DNA from: Streptomyces violaceoruber
GTDB taxonomy: Bacteria > Actinomycetota > Actinomycetes > Streptomycetales > Streptomycetaceae
DNA length: 64,000 nucleotides
Direction: 5' to 3'
Assembly: GCA_000720805.1 (NCBI GenBank)
Contig: JODI01000013.1
Coordinates: 1-64,000 of the forward strand
Of this stretch, positions 8,908 through 17,960 are shown in pieces. The translations under genes and the position numbers were made by a program. Position 1 is the stretch's first letter, and every line of letters begins with the position of its first letter. The notes under the pieces are model-generated. The model did not search any database. It was given only the letters and a program-made list of their open reading frames with translations, and had not been told where the DNA came from.

Positions 8908-9318
8908 TTAGTTGATGATTTCGGCGCGGTCATCCAGACGGATTGCGGCCAGCCGGTCTCGCCACATCTGGAGAGCTTCGGGTGTTTGTCGCGTCCAGTC
9001 GGTGACCTCTCCAACGATCCGGAGCGGTTCCCTGCTGCGATAGGAGCGGGTGGGATTGCCAGGAAACTTTCTGTCGGTGACGTTTGGGTCGTTCTCGAAC
9101 TCCCCGGTCGGTTCGACGACATACACTCGCGGGGCCCCGTCGCCGGCGGCAAGTTCCGCGGCGAGTCCCGCGCCGTCACGCAAGGCGGTGAAGTAGATGT
9201 GATTCATCAAGATTTCGGGCCGGTAGTTGGAGCGGAAACCGGCGGTGAGATGATCTCCGACCCGCAGCTCGGCCTTTGTGCCGTGAAAGAACGGCCCCTC
9301 GTCCAACGCCTCGTCCAT
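8908..9318 (-). CDS. arr: Rifampin ADP-ribosyltransferase
   Basis: 136 aa from ATG 9318, typical for Arr. GTG codons at 9324 and 9321 are alternatives, and no strong ribosome binding site is visible. Arr inactivates rifamycins by transferring ADP-ribose from NAD to the ansa-chain hydroxyl at C23. The family fingerprint is intact: FFHGTKAEL (catalytic His), HIYFTAL (Tyr), EPTGEFENDPN (Asp), then KFPGNPTRSYRS and EPLRIVGEVTDW. It stands alone between transposon debris and a broken gene. Chromosomal arr genes occur in several actinomycetes, so environmental resistance is as likely as recent acquisition. Confidence 0.95.
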   Translation of the reverse strand: MDEALDEGPFFHGTKAELRVGDHLTAGFRSNYRPEILMNHIYFTALRDGAGLAAELAAGDGAPRVYVVEPTGEFENDPNVTDRKFPGNPTRSYRSREPLRIVGEVTDWTRQTPEALQMWRDRLAAIRLDDRAEIIN

Positions 9319-9420
9319 CACCACAGGTTAGCAAACCAAGCTGTCGTGACGGCGAGACATCCAGGACGGCTCGGACGCCGTGATCACACCATCCACAGCA
9401 ACGTCAACTAACGCTGCCCA

Positions 9421-10479
9421 GTGGTTACCAGCGCTTCGAGGAGTGACTGCCAAGCCGCCACCGCCGTCGGCGTTCCGCTTGTCTCTGAGGTGGGCGACCA
9501 CCAGAAACGCGGTCGGTTGAAGATCCCGATCAGGATGATCAGCAACGCCGACGTCAGGCACCAACTGGCACGCTTCGCCCGATCCCACCTGGCGCTGGAC
9601 ACGGGCGGAGCCGTGACACTGGACTTCAACGTGGAGGGTCCGAACGAGATCCCCCGGGCGAGGCTTGCCATCACGGCCCGTGTCCCCGAGCCCGGTGCTT
9701 CCCCTGGGCACACCCCGATCGACGTACTGTTCCGGGGCGAGGCGCTGGCCCACGAGTTCACCGTGCCCGGCGACGACCTCAGCCAGAACCATGTGTTCTA
9801 GGTGCCAGCACGCTTGCTGAGGCCGAGCGGCAACATCCTGGAGATACGCGCTTCCCGCGAGGTGAGTGGCACTCTCCAGCTCTACCGGATCACCGTGGAC
9901 TCGGTCCGCGATGGAAACCGCTCGGAGCGCTCACTGGCGGCGGTGACGACTCGGCACCCCGTCTTCGCCTTCGACACCCACCGCCGCTCCCCCTTCTCCT
10001 CCGTATCCTGGAACGAGTGGGCGCGGCTGCTTGTGCACATCGACCGGGACGAACCCTCGCTGCCCGCGCAACTCAGCTGGCGCGGGGAGGACCGCTCGGA
10101 ATCGGCCATCAGCATCCAGCCGGACATGTGCGGCTTCTACAGGTACTACGACGCCGCCGACGGTACGGCTTACGAGTACCGCGGCGGCCTCAACCGCACC
10201 TGGTCATTGACGGAGGGCATTCCGGACGGGTACGAGAACATCTCGACGTCCGCCCTGCGTCACTTCCGCACTGAGGAGGGACAGGACGGCAGCGGGCACG
10301 GCTCCAGCGAACTGCGGTTGTGGGTGGACGACGGCGGAGCACCCAAGGCGCGGGTGGCCTGGCGCGATCAGCGAGGCGGTTCCGGCGTGGCCGTGATGCA
10401 GACCGCGTCGGCCGAACCAGAGGTGACCGATGTGATGGCGAGCGACGAGGACGCTGAGAAAGGGGCCGGCCTGCCGTGA
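9421..10479 (+). pseudogene. Conserved hypothetical protein split by one in-frame TAG
   Basis: Two consecutive frames are exactly in phase, separated only by TAG at 9799-9801 (context AAC CAT GTG TTC TAG GTG CCA). Upstream (126 codons) ends EFTVPGDDLSQNHVF. Downstream (225 codons) begins VPARLLRPSGNILEIRAS, continuing a beta-rich domain of the type where LRPG.N.LEIR follows a dipeptide-rich loop. The C-terminal half contains many aromatic residues (GFYRYYDAADGTAYEYRGG) and ends in an acidic tail. No function is known to me. The N-terminus may also be truncated: no good ribosome binding site precedes the GTG at 9421. A sequencing error or true amber mutation cannot be told apart here. Confidence 0.6.
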
Positions 10480-10512
10480 TGGTGTCGGCCCGCCGCACGG
10501 CCGCTGCGGGCG

Positions 10513-10880
10513 TTACCTCCACTGCGGGCTGGTTGTGATGGCGCGCAGTTGGGCCGGCGTCAGGAGCGGCGTGGTACGGATCGAGGGGGTTTTCTGGCTC
10601 GATGCCTGCCACTCCATGATGGTGACGTAGAGCCCGTCAGGACGCAGTACGTTCACCGCCTGGTGCCCGGGATCCGTTCCGGGCGGTGCCTGCCGGGACT
10701 GGATCAGGGTGCCGTCGGCCCGGGGTGTTGTGCCGGTGAGGACGTGGCTGCGGATCGCGGTGGTGGAGGTCTGCCGGGAGACGTGCACCTCGAGCTCACC
10801 GCCGACCAACTGGACACGATCCTGCGGCCCGCGAACCTCACCGGGCGCTCCGCGCGGCCCTCGGCGCCAGCCGCTCCGTG
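10513..10880 (-). pseudogene. C-terminal fragment of a hypothetical (secreted or membrane) protein
   Basis: The leftward frame is open from a stop at about 10880 to the stop at 10513. It reads VGGELEVHVSRQTST, AVNVLRPDGLYVTIMEWQ and a C-terminal LLTPAQLRAITTSPQWR. This resembles the C-termini of actinobacterial membrane or secreted proteins, where a LT..QL..IA..P.W ending is common. No start codon with a ribosome binding site is present, and the upstream segment (to about 11065, containing YARIPGEWLLAELGFGLG) is in another frame. The gene is therefore 5'-truncated and broken. Confidence 0.35.
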
Positions 10881-11192
10881 AACGTCAGCTTGTCGAGCAC
10901 CCGGCCCTGGCCAGCCGGTCCACGAGACGGCCCTCCGGCGGCGATACGTCGTGCAGCCACTACCGGACCTCGGCGCTATTGCAGACCGGCAGCGGATGCC
11001 GGCAGGTCACGCCCAAGCCAAAGCCCAGTTCCGCGAGCAGCCACTCTCCCGGGATGCGGGCGTAGGGCATCCGGCGGTTCGCGTGCGACGAGAGGGATCC
11101 GCGTCCGGTTGCCTCGGCCGTCGCCGCGCGCGGTGGCTGCAGCGTCGTCGCGGTGACGGAGACATCAGAACGGACTCCACCCGGCAAGCAAT

Positions 11193-11264
11193 CGGATTGC
11201 CCTATCCGGTTCCGTGGTACTGTAGCGGCAGCGAACCGGAAAGACCTATCCGAATTCAGGAACC
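11193..11264. promoter_or_regulatory. Operator-like elements upstream of SDR gene
   Basis: CGGAT-N6-ATCCG (11193-11208) and CCTATCCGAATTCAGGAACC (11245-11264) lie 50-120 bp upstream of the SDR start. Close copies of both occur at 16860-16875 and 16914-16932, between a TetR gene and a degraded SDR copy. They are therefore likely binding or promoter elements for that TetR protein. Confidence 0.5.
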
Positions 11265-11314
11265 TGTCCTGATCTTGGTCTTTCGGTGCCACCTCTTCCC
11301 GAAAGGATTCTTCT

Positions 11315-12022
11315 GTGTCCAGCATCGCCATCGTCGGAGCCGGCCCTCAGATGGGCCTGGCCATCGCCCGTACCTTCGGCTCCCAGGGCTTCGACGTCGC
11401 CCTGATCTCCCGCAACCGCGAGAAGCTCGACGACCTGGTCGGCGCACTCGGCGCCGAGGGCATCACCGCCGCAGCGTTCCCCGCGGACGTCCTCGACCGC
11501 GACGCGCTCACCCAGGCACTCAAGGACGCCGCCGCGCACTTCGGCGGCATCGACGTCCTGGAGTACTCCCCGGTGGGGACGTTCGGCGTCACCACGCTGA
11601 CCGCACCGGCCACCACCGCGCCGTCCGATGTGGAGTTCGAGATGAACTTCCAGCTCTACGGGGCGATTGCCGCCACCCAGGCGGTACTGCCCGCGATGCG
11701 CGAGGCCGGCGCGGGCACTCTGCTCTACACCACCGGTGCCGGCTCGATCTGGCCCGACCCGCGGGTCGCCAATGTCAACGCCGCCGCCGCGGCGCTGCGC
11801 AACTGGGTGATGAACCTGCACAAGGAGCTGGCCGACGCCGGCACCGGCATCCAGGCCGCCCACATCGGCATCGACTCCTCGATCGGCGTCTCCGTCATTC
11901 CCGGCGTGGAGGCGGCCCGGCCCGAGCAGATCACCCCTCTGTACTGGGAGCTGCACACCACCAAGCGTGACCGGAGCGAACTCGTCTTCAAGATCGACGA
12001 GGACGGCTTCCCTCGCGGCTGA
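11315..12022 (+). CDS. Short-chain dehydrogenase/reductase (SDR) family protein
   Basis: 235 aa from GTG 11315, with GAAAGGA nearby upstream. An NAD(P)-binding GAGPQMGLAIA motif near the N-terminus is followed by RNREKLDDL, where Arg suggests NADPH preference. The central region (GGIDVLEYSPVG) corresponds to the NNAG strand. The classic Tyr-x3-Lys active site is not obvious in VANVNAAAAALRNW, so this may be an atypical or NmrA/divergent SDR. A degraded paralogue with the same upstream elements lies at 16.9 kb beside a TetR gene, so regulation by that TetR is likely. The substrate is unknown. Confidence 0.85.
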   Translation: MSSIAIVGAGPQMGLAIARTFGSQGFDVALISRNREKLDDLVGALGAEGITAAAFPADVLDRDALTQALKDAAAHFGGIDVLEYSPVGTFGVTTLTAPATTAPSDVEFEMNFQLYGAIAATQAVLPAMREAGAGTLLYTTGAGSIWPDPRVANVNAAAAALRNWVMNLHKELADAGTGIQAAHIGIDSSIGVSVIPGVEAARPEQITPLYWELHTTKRDRSELVFKIDEDGFPRG

Positions 12023-12036
12023 CAGCACACCGAGCC

Positions 12037-12348
12037 GTGCCCGGCCCGCCTGGTCGCCCGGCCAGGCTCAACCCCGCCCCCTACCACCACTACGACCGTC
12101 GTCAGCACGAAGCGGTGCTCGATCCCTTCGTCACCGGCGCCGTGCCCGAGCCGCGCGGACGCAAGGTGCACGGACACGCCTTCATCCGGGACGCGCTCAA
12201 CGCCCGTACCGGGTCCGAGCAGACCGGCCACCCCATCGTGGGCGCCACGCACTTCCGCACCATCGGCGACGCCACCGCCCAGGGAACCATCACCCCGCCC
12301 GGATCGGCGGACCCACACCACCGCCCGGGGTCCGCCCTTACACCGTGA
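12037..12348 (+). pseudogene. Possible SnoaL/NTF2-like remnant
   Basis: A 103-codon frame directly after the SDR reads EAVLDPFVTGAVPE, GHAFIRDALNARTG and IVGATHFRTIGDATAQGTI, then ends in low-complexity Pro/His sequence. The order loosely follows a SnoaL-like NTF2 fold (acidic N-terminal helix, G..FIR, T.HF). The start lacks a ribosome binding site and the C-terminal third looks shifted out of frame. It may be a decayed partner of the SDR. Confidence 0.3.
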
Positions 12349-12486
12349 CGACCGGCGGCTCCACGGTGACGACCGGCGGACACATCTGTCGAACCGAACA
12401 ACCGCCACCGGCTCGACGACCTTCACTGGAACGTCACTCACCGCACCGCTCGCCAAATCCTCACCCCGGTCTCCGACTGGTGATCC

Positions 12487-12527
12487 ACACAGGAGAGCAC
12501 CGCTCGACGGCAGGTGCTCCCCTGTGT
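12487..12527 (+). terminator. Strong hairpin, terminator-like
   Basis: ACACAGGAGAGCACC (12487-12501), an 11-nt loop, and GGTGCTCCCCTGTGT (12513-12527) form a 15-bp stem with a single A-C mismatch. It lies between the SDR block and the next SDR gene. Confidence 0.65.
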
Positions 12528-12570
12528 TGTGCCTGTCACGGTTCAACCGGGACTTCGAAAGGACACGATC

Positions 12571-13117
12571 ATGAACAGGCTCAGCGGCAAGACCGCTCTC
12601 GTCACCGGTTCCAGCCGGGGCATCGGCCGGGCCACGGCCGTCGGCCTGGCTCGTGAGGGGGCCCTGGTCGCCGTGCACTACGCACGCAATGAGCAAGCCG
12701 CCGAGGAGACCGTCGAACTCATCGAGAAGGACGGCGGCCGAGCCTTCACCGTCGGCGCGGAACTGGGCGCGACCGGCGACATCGACGAGTTGTTCCACGG
12801 CCTGGAGGCCGGCCTGAAGCAGTGCACCGGCCAGAGGGCTTTGGACATTCTGGTGAACGACGCCGGAGAGACCCTGCCCACCCGGGCCGCTCCGGGACGT
12901 GTCCGCCGAGCAGTTCGAGAGGCTGTTCGCGGTCAACGCAAGGGCACCCTTCTTCATCGCCCAGCGCGCCCCCGAGCTGATCCCCGACGGCGGACGCATC
13001 ATCAACATCTCCTCGGGCCTGACCCGGGTCGCCAACCCCTCGCAGACCGTCTACTCGATGACCAAGGGAGCCATCGAACAGCTCTCGCTGCACCTCGCCA
13101 GGCACCTCGCACCGTGA
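12571..13117 (+). pseudogene. SDR (3-oxoacyl-ACP reductase-like), frameshifted and truncated
   Basis: Starts at ATG 12571 with GAAAGGA at 12557-12563. The TGSSRGIGRATA cofactor motif, a HYARNEQAAEE stretch and DILVNDAGETLP are clear. Near 12895 the frame shifts, and the match resumes as SAEQFERLFAVNARAPFFIA, then IINISSG and the active-site YSMTKGAIEQL. A stop follows at LARHLAP (13115-13117), where family members continue with RGITVN and a further 60-70 residues. The protein has both an internal frameshift and a lost C-terminus, so it should be non-functional. Confidence 0.85.
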
Positions 13118-13129
13118 GAGCATCCGCCC

Positions 13130-13417
13130 ATGAGCAGCGACCTGGAAGTGAGTGCTCTGGCGATCAACGTCACGATCCCGCAAGCGCTCCGCTGGACGGA
13201 CACTCGACGTGGTGAAGAGTTCCAACTGACCACGCTCAACATCCGGCTTCTCCCGGACGGTCACCTCGCCGCGAAAGCCTATGGCCGACCAGTCGGCGGC
13301 GGTCGGGGTGCATATGTCTCGTTCCCGGTCCCCGACGAACCAGAACTGGCGGCTCTGGTTGTCGACGCAGCCAGCCGCGCCGGGACGTTGTGGGCCGCCC
13401 ATCGCGGTCTCGGCTGA
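13130..13417 (+). CDS. Hypothetical protein
   Basis: 95 aa from ATG 13130, 12 bp after the stop of the broken SDR. It starts MSSDLEVSALAINVTIPQA, contains FQLTTLNIRLLPDGHLAAKAYG and ends ASRAGTLWAAHRGLG. The sequence looks soluble and beta-rich, and no family is recognised. No clear ribosome binding site is present. It may be real or a fragment of a longer gene. Confidence 0.4.
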   Translation: MSSDLEVSALAINVTIPQALRWTDTRRGEEFQLTTLNIRLLPDGHLAAKAYGRPVGGGRGAYVSFPVPDEPELAALVVDAASRAGTLWAAHRGLG

Positions 13418-13498
13418 GCCTGGTTCGGCTCGACGGCAGACGGCGGCAGTTCCGGACTCCGCTCTCGCGGCGGGGTCTGGTCCGGTAGATCTTCTTGT

Positions 13499-14430
13499 GT
13501 GACGCGATTTCAACTGACGGACGCAGAGTGGGAGTTCATCGGGCCTCACCTGCCGATCGGCGAGGACGGCCCGTACCCCCGAGCGGCTGCGGCAGCAGTT
13601 CGAGGATGTGATCTGGCGGTTCAGGACCGGCGGACAGTGGCGGGAGATGCCGCAGGAGTTCGGCGCCTGGTCGACCGTGCACAACCGCTTCCGGCAGTGG
13701 CGTGATGCCGGCGTCGTCGAGGCCATGCTGGAGGGCCTGATCGCGGAACGGCGAAGCGGGGCGAGGTGAACCTGTCCCTGGCCGACATCGACTCCACCAC
13801 CGCGCGCGCACCACGATGCCGCCGGGATGCACCTGGGCGAAGACGTCCTCAGCGCATTGGAGAAGGCAGCCACCGATGCGGAGAAGGCCAGGTCAAAGGG
13901 AGCAGACTCGAAGAGCAAAGGGGGCAGGACGTCACAGCAGATCCCGGGCGGGAAGAGCGACGACGGATCCGGCGTCGACGAAGAGTCCGTCTGAAGGCCG
14001 CTCTCCTCGGACGCTCCAGAGGCGGGCAGACCAGCAAGGTCCATCTGGACGCCGACCGCAAGTGCCGTCCGCTGGCGTTCGTGCTGACCGTGGGCCAGGC
14101 CGCGGACAGTCCGCAGTTCATCCCTGTGCTCAAGAAGTTACGGGTCCGCGGTCCCGTCGGCCGCCCCCGCACACGGCCGGACGCAGTCGCCGGGGACAAG
14201 GCCTACTCGTCGCGGCAGAAACGGATCCTCCCAGCTCATCCACCTCAGCCTCGCCGAGATACGACGGCTGATCACCCACCTCACCGACCGCCGACCCGCC
14301 CCCGTCGGCCACATCCTGCACTGGTCGGCCTGGCGCCCGAAGACGACAACACCAGGCCCGCACCAACCACTACAAACGACGCGGACACAGCCCCTGACCT
14401 GGCCGGCAGTCACGGCACGCACCGTTGCAG
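13499..14430 (+). pseudogene. IS5-family transposase with multiple frameshifts
   Basis: GTG 13499 starts MTRFQLTDAEWEFIGPHLP, the standard IS5 N-terminus. Successive parts of the DDE domain appear in changing frames: VIWRFRTGGQWREMPQEFG, VNLSLADIDSTTARAH (first Asp), SKVHLDADRKCRPLAFVLT (second Asp region), and VAGDKAYSSR. The 3' part reads LAEIRRLITHL and HILHWSAWR, an ending typical of another IS5 subgroup, so the tail may be chimeric or come from a separate element. At least four frame changes make this inactive. Confidence 0.75.
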
Positions 14431-14434
14431 TACT

Positions 14435-15369
14435 AGGTGGTTTCGTTGGAATCAGCTGATCGCTGGTCCGGGTGTGCCGTTGACTGATGCGCAGAGGGCG
14501 CGGATTGAGCCGTTGCTCCTGGATCGGACGCCGAAGCGGGGTGGCCGCCGGCGGGACCATCGTGAGGTGATCGACGTGATCGCCTTGAAGGTCCAGGCCG
14601 GTACCCCAGTGGGTTCATTTGCTGGAGAGGTTCAGCAACGGGCGAGGTATCCACAACCGGCTGCGGATGCGGGCCGTCGATGGCGCCTGGGAGCGGGTGT
14701 TCATCGCCCCGGTGGCCCAGGCCGCCGCGGACGAGGACGTGAACTGGGCCGTTCGGTGGAGCCAATTCGGGCGAGCGGTTTCGGTGGATTCCACGATCGT
14801 GCGGGCTCGCCGGCACGCGACCTGGGCCCGCGAAAAAGGGCCCCGCCGACAAGCCGGACGACCGTGCCATCGGCCCGTCCCACGGCGGACTGACCACGAA
14901 GATCCACCTTGCCGCCCGGCAACCACTGTCCGCCGTTGGTCTTCCACCTTCCATCTCACCGCCGAACAGGCAGGCTACGCGCCCGCCTTCACGGAAGTGA
15001 TCGCACGCCTGCGCGTTCCCCGCCGCCGTGAACGGCCCCGCACCAGGCCGGACAGGTTCTGGCCGACAAGGCGTATTCCTCCCGTACGATCGGCAGCCAC
15101 TCGCGCAAGCGCGGTATCCGGACGGTGATCCCCGTCCCGGCCGACCGGCGACGTCACCGACTGCGGCGGGTAAGCCGGGGCGGCGGGCCACCGGCCTTCG
15201 CCCGCGAGACCTCCAAGCAGCGCAACACCGTCGAGCGGTGCATCAACCGCCTGAAGCAATGGCGCGGCATCGTCACCCGTTACGAGAAGACCGCGACCAT
15301 CCACCTGGCCGGGCTCCACTTCGCGGGCGTTATTCTCCGGTCCGCTCAGTGATCCAGACCAAACCGCTT
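14435..15369 (+). mobile_element. Degenerate IS5-family element
   Basis: A second IS5-type transposase in pieces: WVHLLERFSNGRGIHNRL, WERVFIAPVAQAAADEDVNW, RAVSVDSTIVRARRHA, then a shift and the C-terminus KQRNTVERCINRLKQWRG and TATIHLAGLHFAG. Imperfect terminal inverted repeats (about 20 bp with 6 mismatches) are seen at 14435-14454 and 15350-15369, flanked by TACTA and TAGTA. The N-terminal region carries several stops. The right end coincides with the stop codon of the RibD-like gene. Confidence 0.7.
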
Positions 15370-15973
15370 AGTAACTGTCGTAGCTGGGCTTGCCGTTCGG
15401 CCGGTAGACGCCGACGATGGTGCCGCCCTTCGTCGTCGAGACGCTGACCGGCTCCAGCGCAGTGGGGATCGCTCCGTCGGCGAACAGCCGCTTGCCGGTG
15501 CCGATAATCACCGGATGGATGGTCAGCCGGTACTCGTCGACGAGGCCGTGCCGCATGAGGGTCTGGGCGAGGTCGCCGCTGCCGACGACGTTGATGTTGC
15601 CGCCGTCGGAGACCTTCAGCTTGTGTACGGCATCGACGACGTCGCCCTCCAGCAGCGTGGAGTTCTGCCACTCGACGGACGTCAGGGTCCGGGACGCCAC
15701 GTACTTGTGCATGCTGTTCATCCGACCGGTGAACGGGTTGTCCGGATCGGCGGTCGGCCAGTACGACGCGAAGATCTCGTACGTCTTACGGCCGAGCAGC
15801 ATCGCGTCGGAGTGCTCGTACCAACCGGCGATGGCCGTACCGACCTCGTCGTCGGACACCGGCTTCTGCCAGCCGCCGTGCTCGAAGCCGCTCTCAGCGT
15901 CCTCGTCCGGACCGCCCGGCGCCTGCATGACGCCGTCCAGCGTCAGGAACGTGCAAACGGTGATCTTGCGCAT
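15368..15973 (-). CDS. RibD C-terminal / dihydrofolate-reductase-like family protein
   Basis: 201 aa from ATG 15973, with GAAGGGAG just upstream. MRKITVCTFLTLDGVMQAPGG is the hallmark N-terminus of the stand-alone RibD-C family. DAMLLGRKTYEIFASYW, NVVGSGDLAQTL (nucleotide-binding glycine turn) and DEYRLTIHPVIIGTGKRLF follow in the expected order. These proteins are NADPH-dependent reductases of unknown substrate in most actinomycetes. The degenerate IS5 element abuts the TAA stop (15368-15370), so the coding sequence seems complete but the native 3' end has been replaced. Confidence 0.9.
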   Translation of the reverse strand: MRKITVCTFLTLDGVMQAPGGPDEDAESGFEHGGWQKPVSDDEVGTAIAGWYEHSDAMLLGRKTYEIFASYWPTADPDNPFTGRMNSMHKYVASRTLTSVEWQNSTLLEGDVVDAVHKLKVSDGGNINVVGSGDLAQTLMRHGLVDEYRLTIHPVIIGTGKRLFADGAIPTALEPVSVSTTKGGTIVGVYRPNGKPSYDSY

Positions 15974-16145
15974 GGTGCGCTCCCTTCGTCGAGGGGTAGA
16001 CGGCACAACCTCCGGAAACTCATCGGCGGAACTTCCCCCCGCGCAGCACGACGGCCGTCGTTTGGATCAGCCCGGCTGTGAGGTGGGTACCTCAGCCGAC
16101 ATGTTGCCGTGGTGCCGCACTTCGGCACGCGCCCCGACCCTGGGG

Positions 16146-16841
16146 TCAGCTGCTCTTGCCCGGCGGCGGTGTGGCAGTGCCCTGGCCGGCGCGGAGCATG
16201 GCCTTGTAGAGGGGTTCATGCCCGGGCGAGGCGGGCAGGGGGCCGCGCGCCGGTGCCTCGAGGGACTGGACGAACAAGGCGACGACGCGGCGCCAGGCAT
16301 CCGGGGCGGCGTCGCCGGTGGCGTTGACCACTCCGGCGTTGGCCATGTGGATCAATACCAGGTCCGAGGGGTCGAAGTCCTCGCGCAGGCGGCCGGTGGC
16401 CTTGGCGCGGTCGATGAGGCGCAACATGGCCTCGTACGCCTCGCTGCGGCGTTGCTCCAGAACTTTGGCGGTGGGGAAGGACATGGTCAGGACGTCGGCG
16501 AAGCCACTGTCGGCAGCCTGCATCCCACAGGCGGCCTCGATGTAACCGACGAAACCGTTCCAGGGGTCGGGGTCGTCCAGGGCGACGGCGACCGCGTCGG
16601 CGTAGGCGCCCATGCGGTCGGAGAAGACCGCGTCGACCAGTTCCTCCTTCGTCGGGAAGCGGCGGAACATGGTGGCGATCCCCACACCCGCCTCCCGAGC
16701 CACGGAGGCCATGGAAGCGCTCAGACCATCCCGCGCGAACACCGTGCGCGCGGCGGCGATGATCCGTTCCCGATTGCGCTCGGCATCACTGCGCAGAGGC
16801 TGAGCGGCGGGACCGTCAGGGTGCTGGGCGCCAGGGTTCAT
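16146..16841 (-). CDS. TetR-family transcriptional regulator
   Basis: 231 aa from ATG 16841. The N-terminal HTH is intact: RERIIAAARTVFARDG, MASVAREAGVGIATMFRRFPTKEEL. The C-terminal domain is of the TetR_C SCO1712/YcdC-like kind (NGFVGYIEAACG, DLVLIHMANAGV). It is divergent from a degraded SDR-DoxX-LLM gene set across about 100 bp containing repeated operator-like sequences that also occur upstream of the intact SDR at 11315. It probably represses the SDR genes and itself. The effector is unknown. Confidence 0.92.
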   Translation of the reverse strand: MNPGAQHPDGPAAQPLRSDAERNRERIIAAARTVFARDGLSASMASVAREAGVGIATMFRRFPTKEELVDAVFSDRMGAYADAVAVALDDPDPWNGFVGYIEAACGMQAADSGFADVLTMSFPTAKVLEQRRSEAYEAMLRLIDRAKATGRLREDFDPSDLVLIHMANAGVVNATGDAAPDAWRRVVALFVQSLEAPARGPLPASPGHEPLYKAMLRAGQGTATPPPGKSS

Positions 16842-16859
16842 ACCGGCCAGTATAGCTAT

Positions 16860-16932
16860 CGGATCGGCCTATCCACTTTTGCTGCTATGCTGACAGGAGG
16901 CGAAATGGATAACCCTCTCCGAATTCAGAACC
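16860..16932. promoter_or_regulatory. Operator-like elements in TetR-SDR intergenic region
   Basis: CGGAT-N6-ATCCA (16860-16875) and CCTCTCCGAATTCAGAACC (16914-16932) parallel the pair at 11193-11208 and 11245-11264 in sequence and order. The shared spacer bases (G at N2 and CCT at N4-N6) support a common origin. Confidence 0.5.
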
Positions 16933-16938
16933 GGATGG

Positions 16939-17270
16939 ATGACTCCAGTCTCGAACGACTTCGACGTCGCCCTGGTCCCGCGGGACCGCGAGAAGCTCGA
17001 TGGTCTCGTCGGCACGCTCACCTCCGAGGGCATCATCTCCGCCGCATTCCCCGCGCACCTCCTCGATGGCACTCACCCATGCACTCAAAGACAAGGAGCC
17101 GGCCGACACCGGCATCCGGGCCGCCGCGTCTGCTCGACCCATCGGCCGGGGCCTGATTCGTCGCCGGCGTGCCGGGAGTCCAGCCCGATGAGATCCCTGC
17201 CTCTACGGGGAACTGCACCCCAAACCCGACCAGATCGCCCTTCCTACCAAGCCTCTGACGCCGCACCACC
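16939..17270 (+). pseudogene. SDR remnant, paralogue of the 11315 gene
   Basis: FDVALVPRDREKLDGLVG and EGIISAAFPAHLLD align with FDVALISRNREKLDDLVG and EGITAAAFPADVLD of the intact SDR. The match then jumps: LTHALKD is followed immediately by KEPADTGIRAA, which corresponds to the KELADAGTGIQAA segment about 100 residues later, so an internal segment is deleted. A final piece (VPGVQPDEI, LYGELHPKPDQIA) matches the C-terminus. The N-terminal cofactor motif is missing. Confidence 0.75.
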
Positions 17271-17369
17271 TCCTTCGCCGAACCGACCGTCCCGTGCCAC
17301 TGCCCTGCCGTGCCCTGCCGCGGCACCATCCTGAATAAAGCTCTTGCTCCGAATGAATCGTCAGAACGG

Positions 17370-17600
17370 CGTCGCCGAGTCGTCCGCTGCTCTTGGGCTG
17401 ATCCTCCCGGCCGCCACCGTGCTCACGCCTACGCCGGCACCGGCACCGGCACCGGCGTGCTCATGACCCTGGCCATGGGCTACCACACGCGCCGCAAGGA
17501 GTCCGCGCCCATCGCGATAAACGCGGTCCTACTCATCCTCGCGGGCATCGTGACGTGGGGCCGGTTCGGGCCCCACACCTTCCGGCCCGCCTGCTTGGGC
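17370..17600 (+). pseudogene. DoxX-like membrane protein, C-terminal remnant
   Basis: GVLMTLAMGYHTRRKESAP and INAVLLILAGIVTWGRFGPH look like the last two membrane segments and the W-G-R-F-G-P end typical of small DoxX-family proteins. No intact N-terminus is found. A short ACCGGC repeat (about 17438-17461) lies within it. It probably belonged to the SDR-DoxX-LLM operon beside the TetR gene. Confidence 0.4.
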
Positions 17601-17669
17601 CCTGCAACCCGTCACTCGGCAGTACGGGTCGCCTCACCCGCCCAACCGCCCCTCCACGCCCAGGAGATG

Positions 17670-17960
17670 AACGTGGAAATCAGCAACCTTCCCTGTCCGG
17701 CCTACGGACCGACCTGGCCACGGGAACCCTGCATGATGCCGGGCGCAGCACCCACGAGATCGTCTCCTACGCGGTCACCGCCGACCAGGCCGACTTGGAC
17801 GTCTTCGCCCTCGGCGAGCACCACGGCCCGGACTTCGCCGTCGCCAACCCCGCCATTCCGCTGGCCGCGATCGCCCAGGCCACCAATCGCATCCGCCTGG
17901 CCGGCGCCGTGGCCGTGCTGTCCTCCGCCGACCCGGTCCGGCCTTGGCGGTGTCTGCTCC
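17670..17960 (+). pseudogene. LLM-class flavin oxidoreductase, N-terminal remnant
   Basis: In the frame of 17555: STHEIVSYAVTADQADLDVF, ALGEHHGPDFAVANPAIPL and IRLAGAVAVLSSADPVR. This is the conserved N-terminal third of bacterial luciferase-like monooxygenases. The match ends abruptly at about 17945, where leftward IS701-like sequence begins. The gene was cut by that insertion or by later deletion. Confidence 0.7.

Noticed and set aside
8908..9318. arr as part of an integron cassette
   Set aside because: No attC-like site, integrase or cassette structure is visible nearby.
17438..17461. ACCGGC repeat as a functional microsatellite
   Set aside because: Short, imperfect in context, and inside a decayed membrane-protein gene. 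Common by chance at this GC content.
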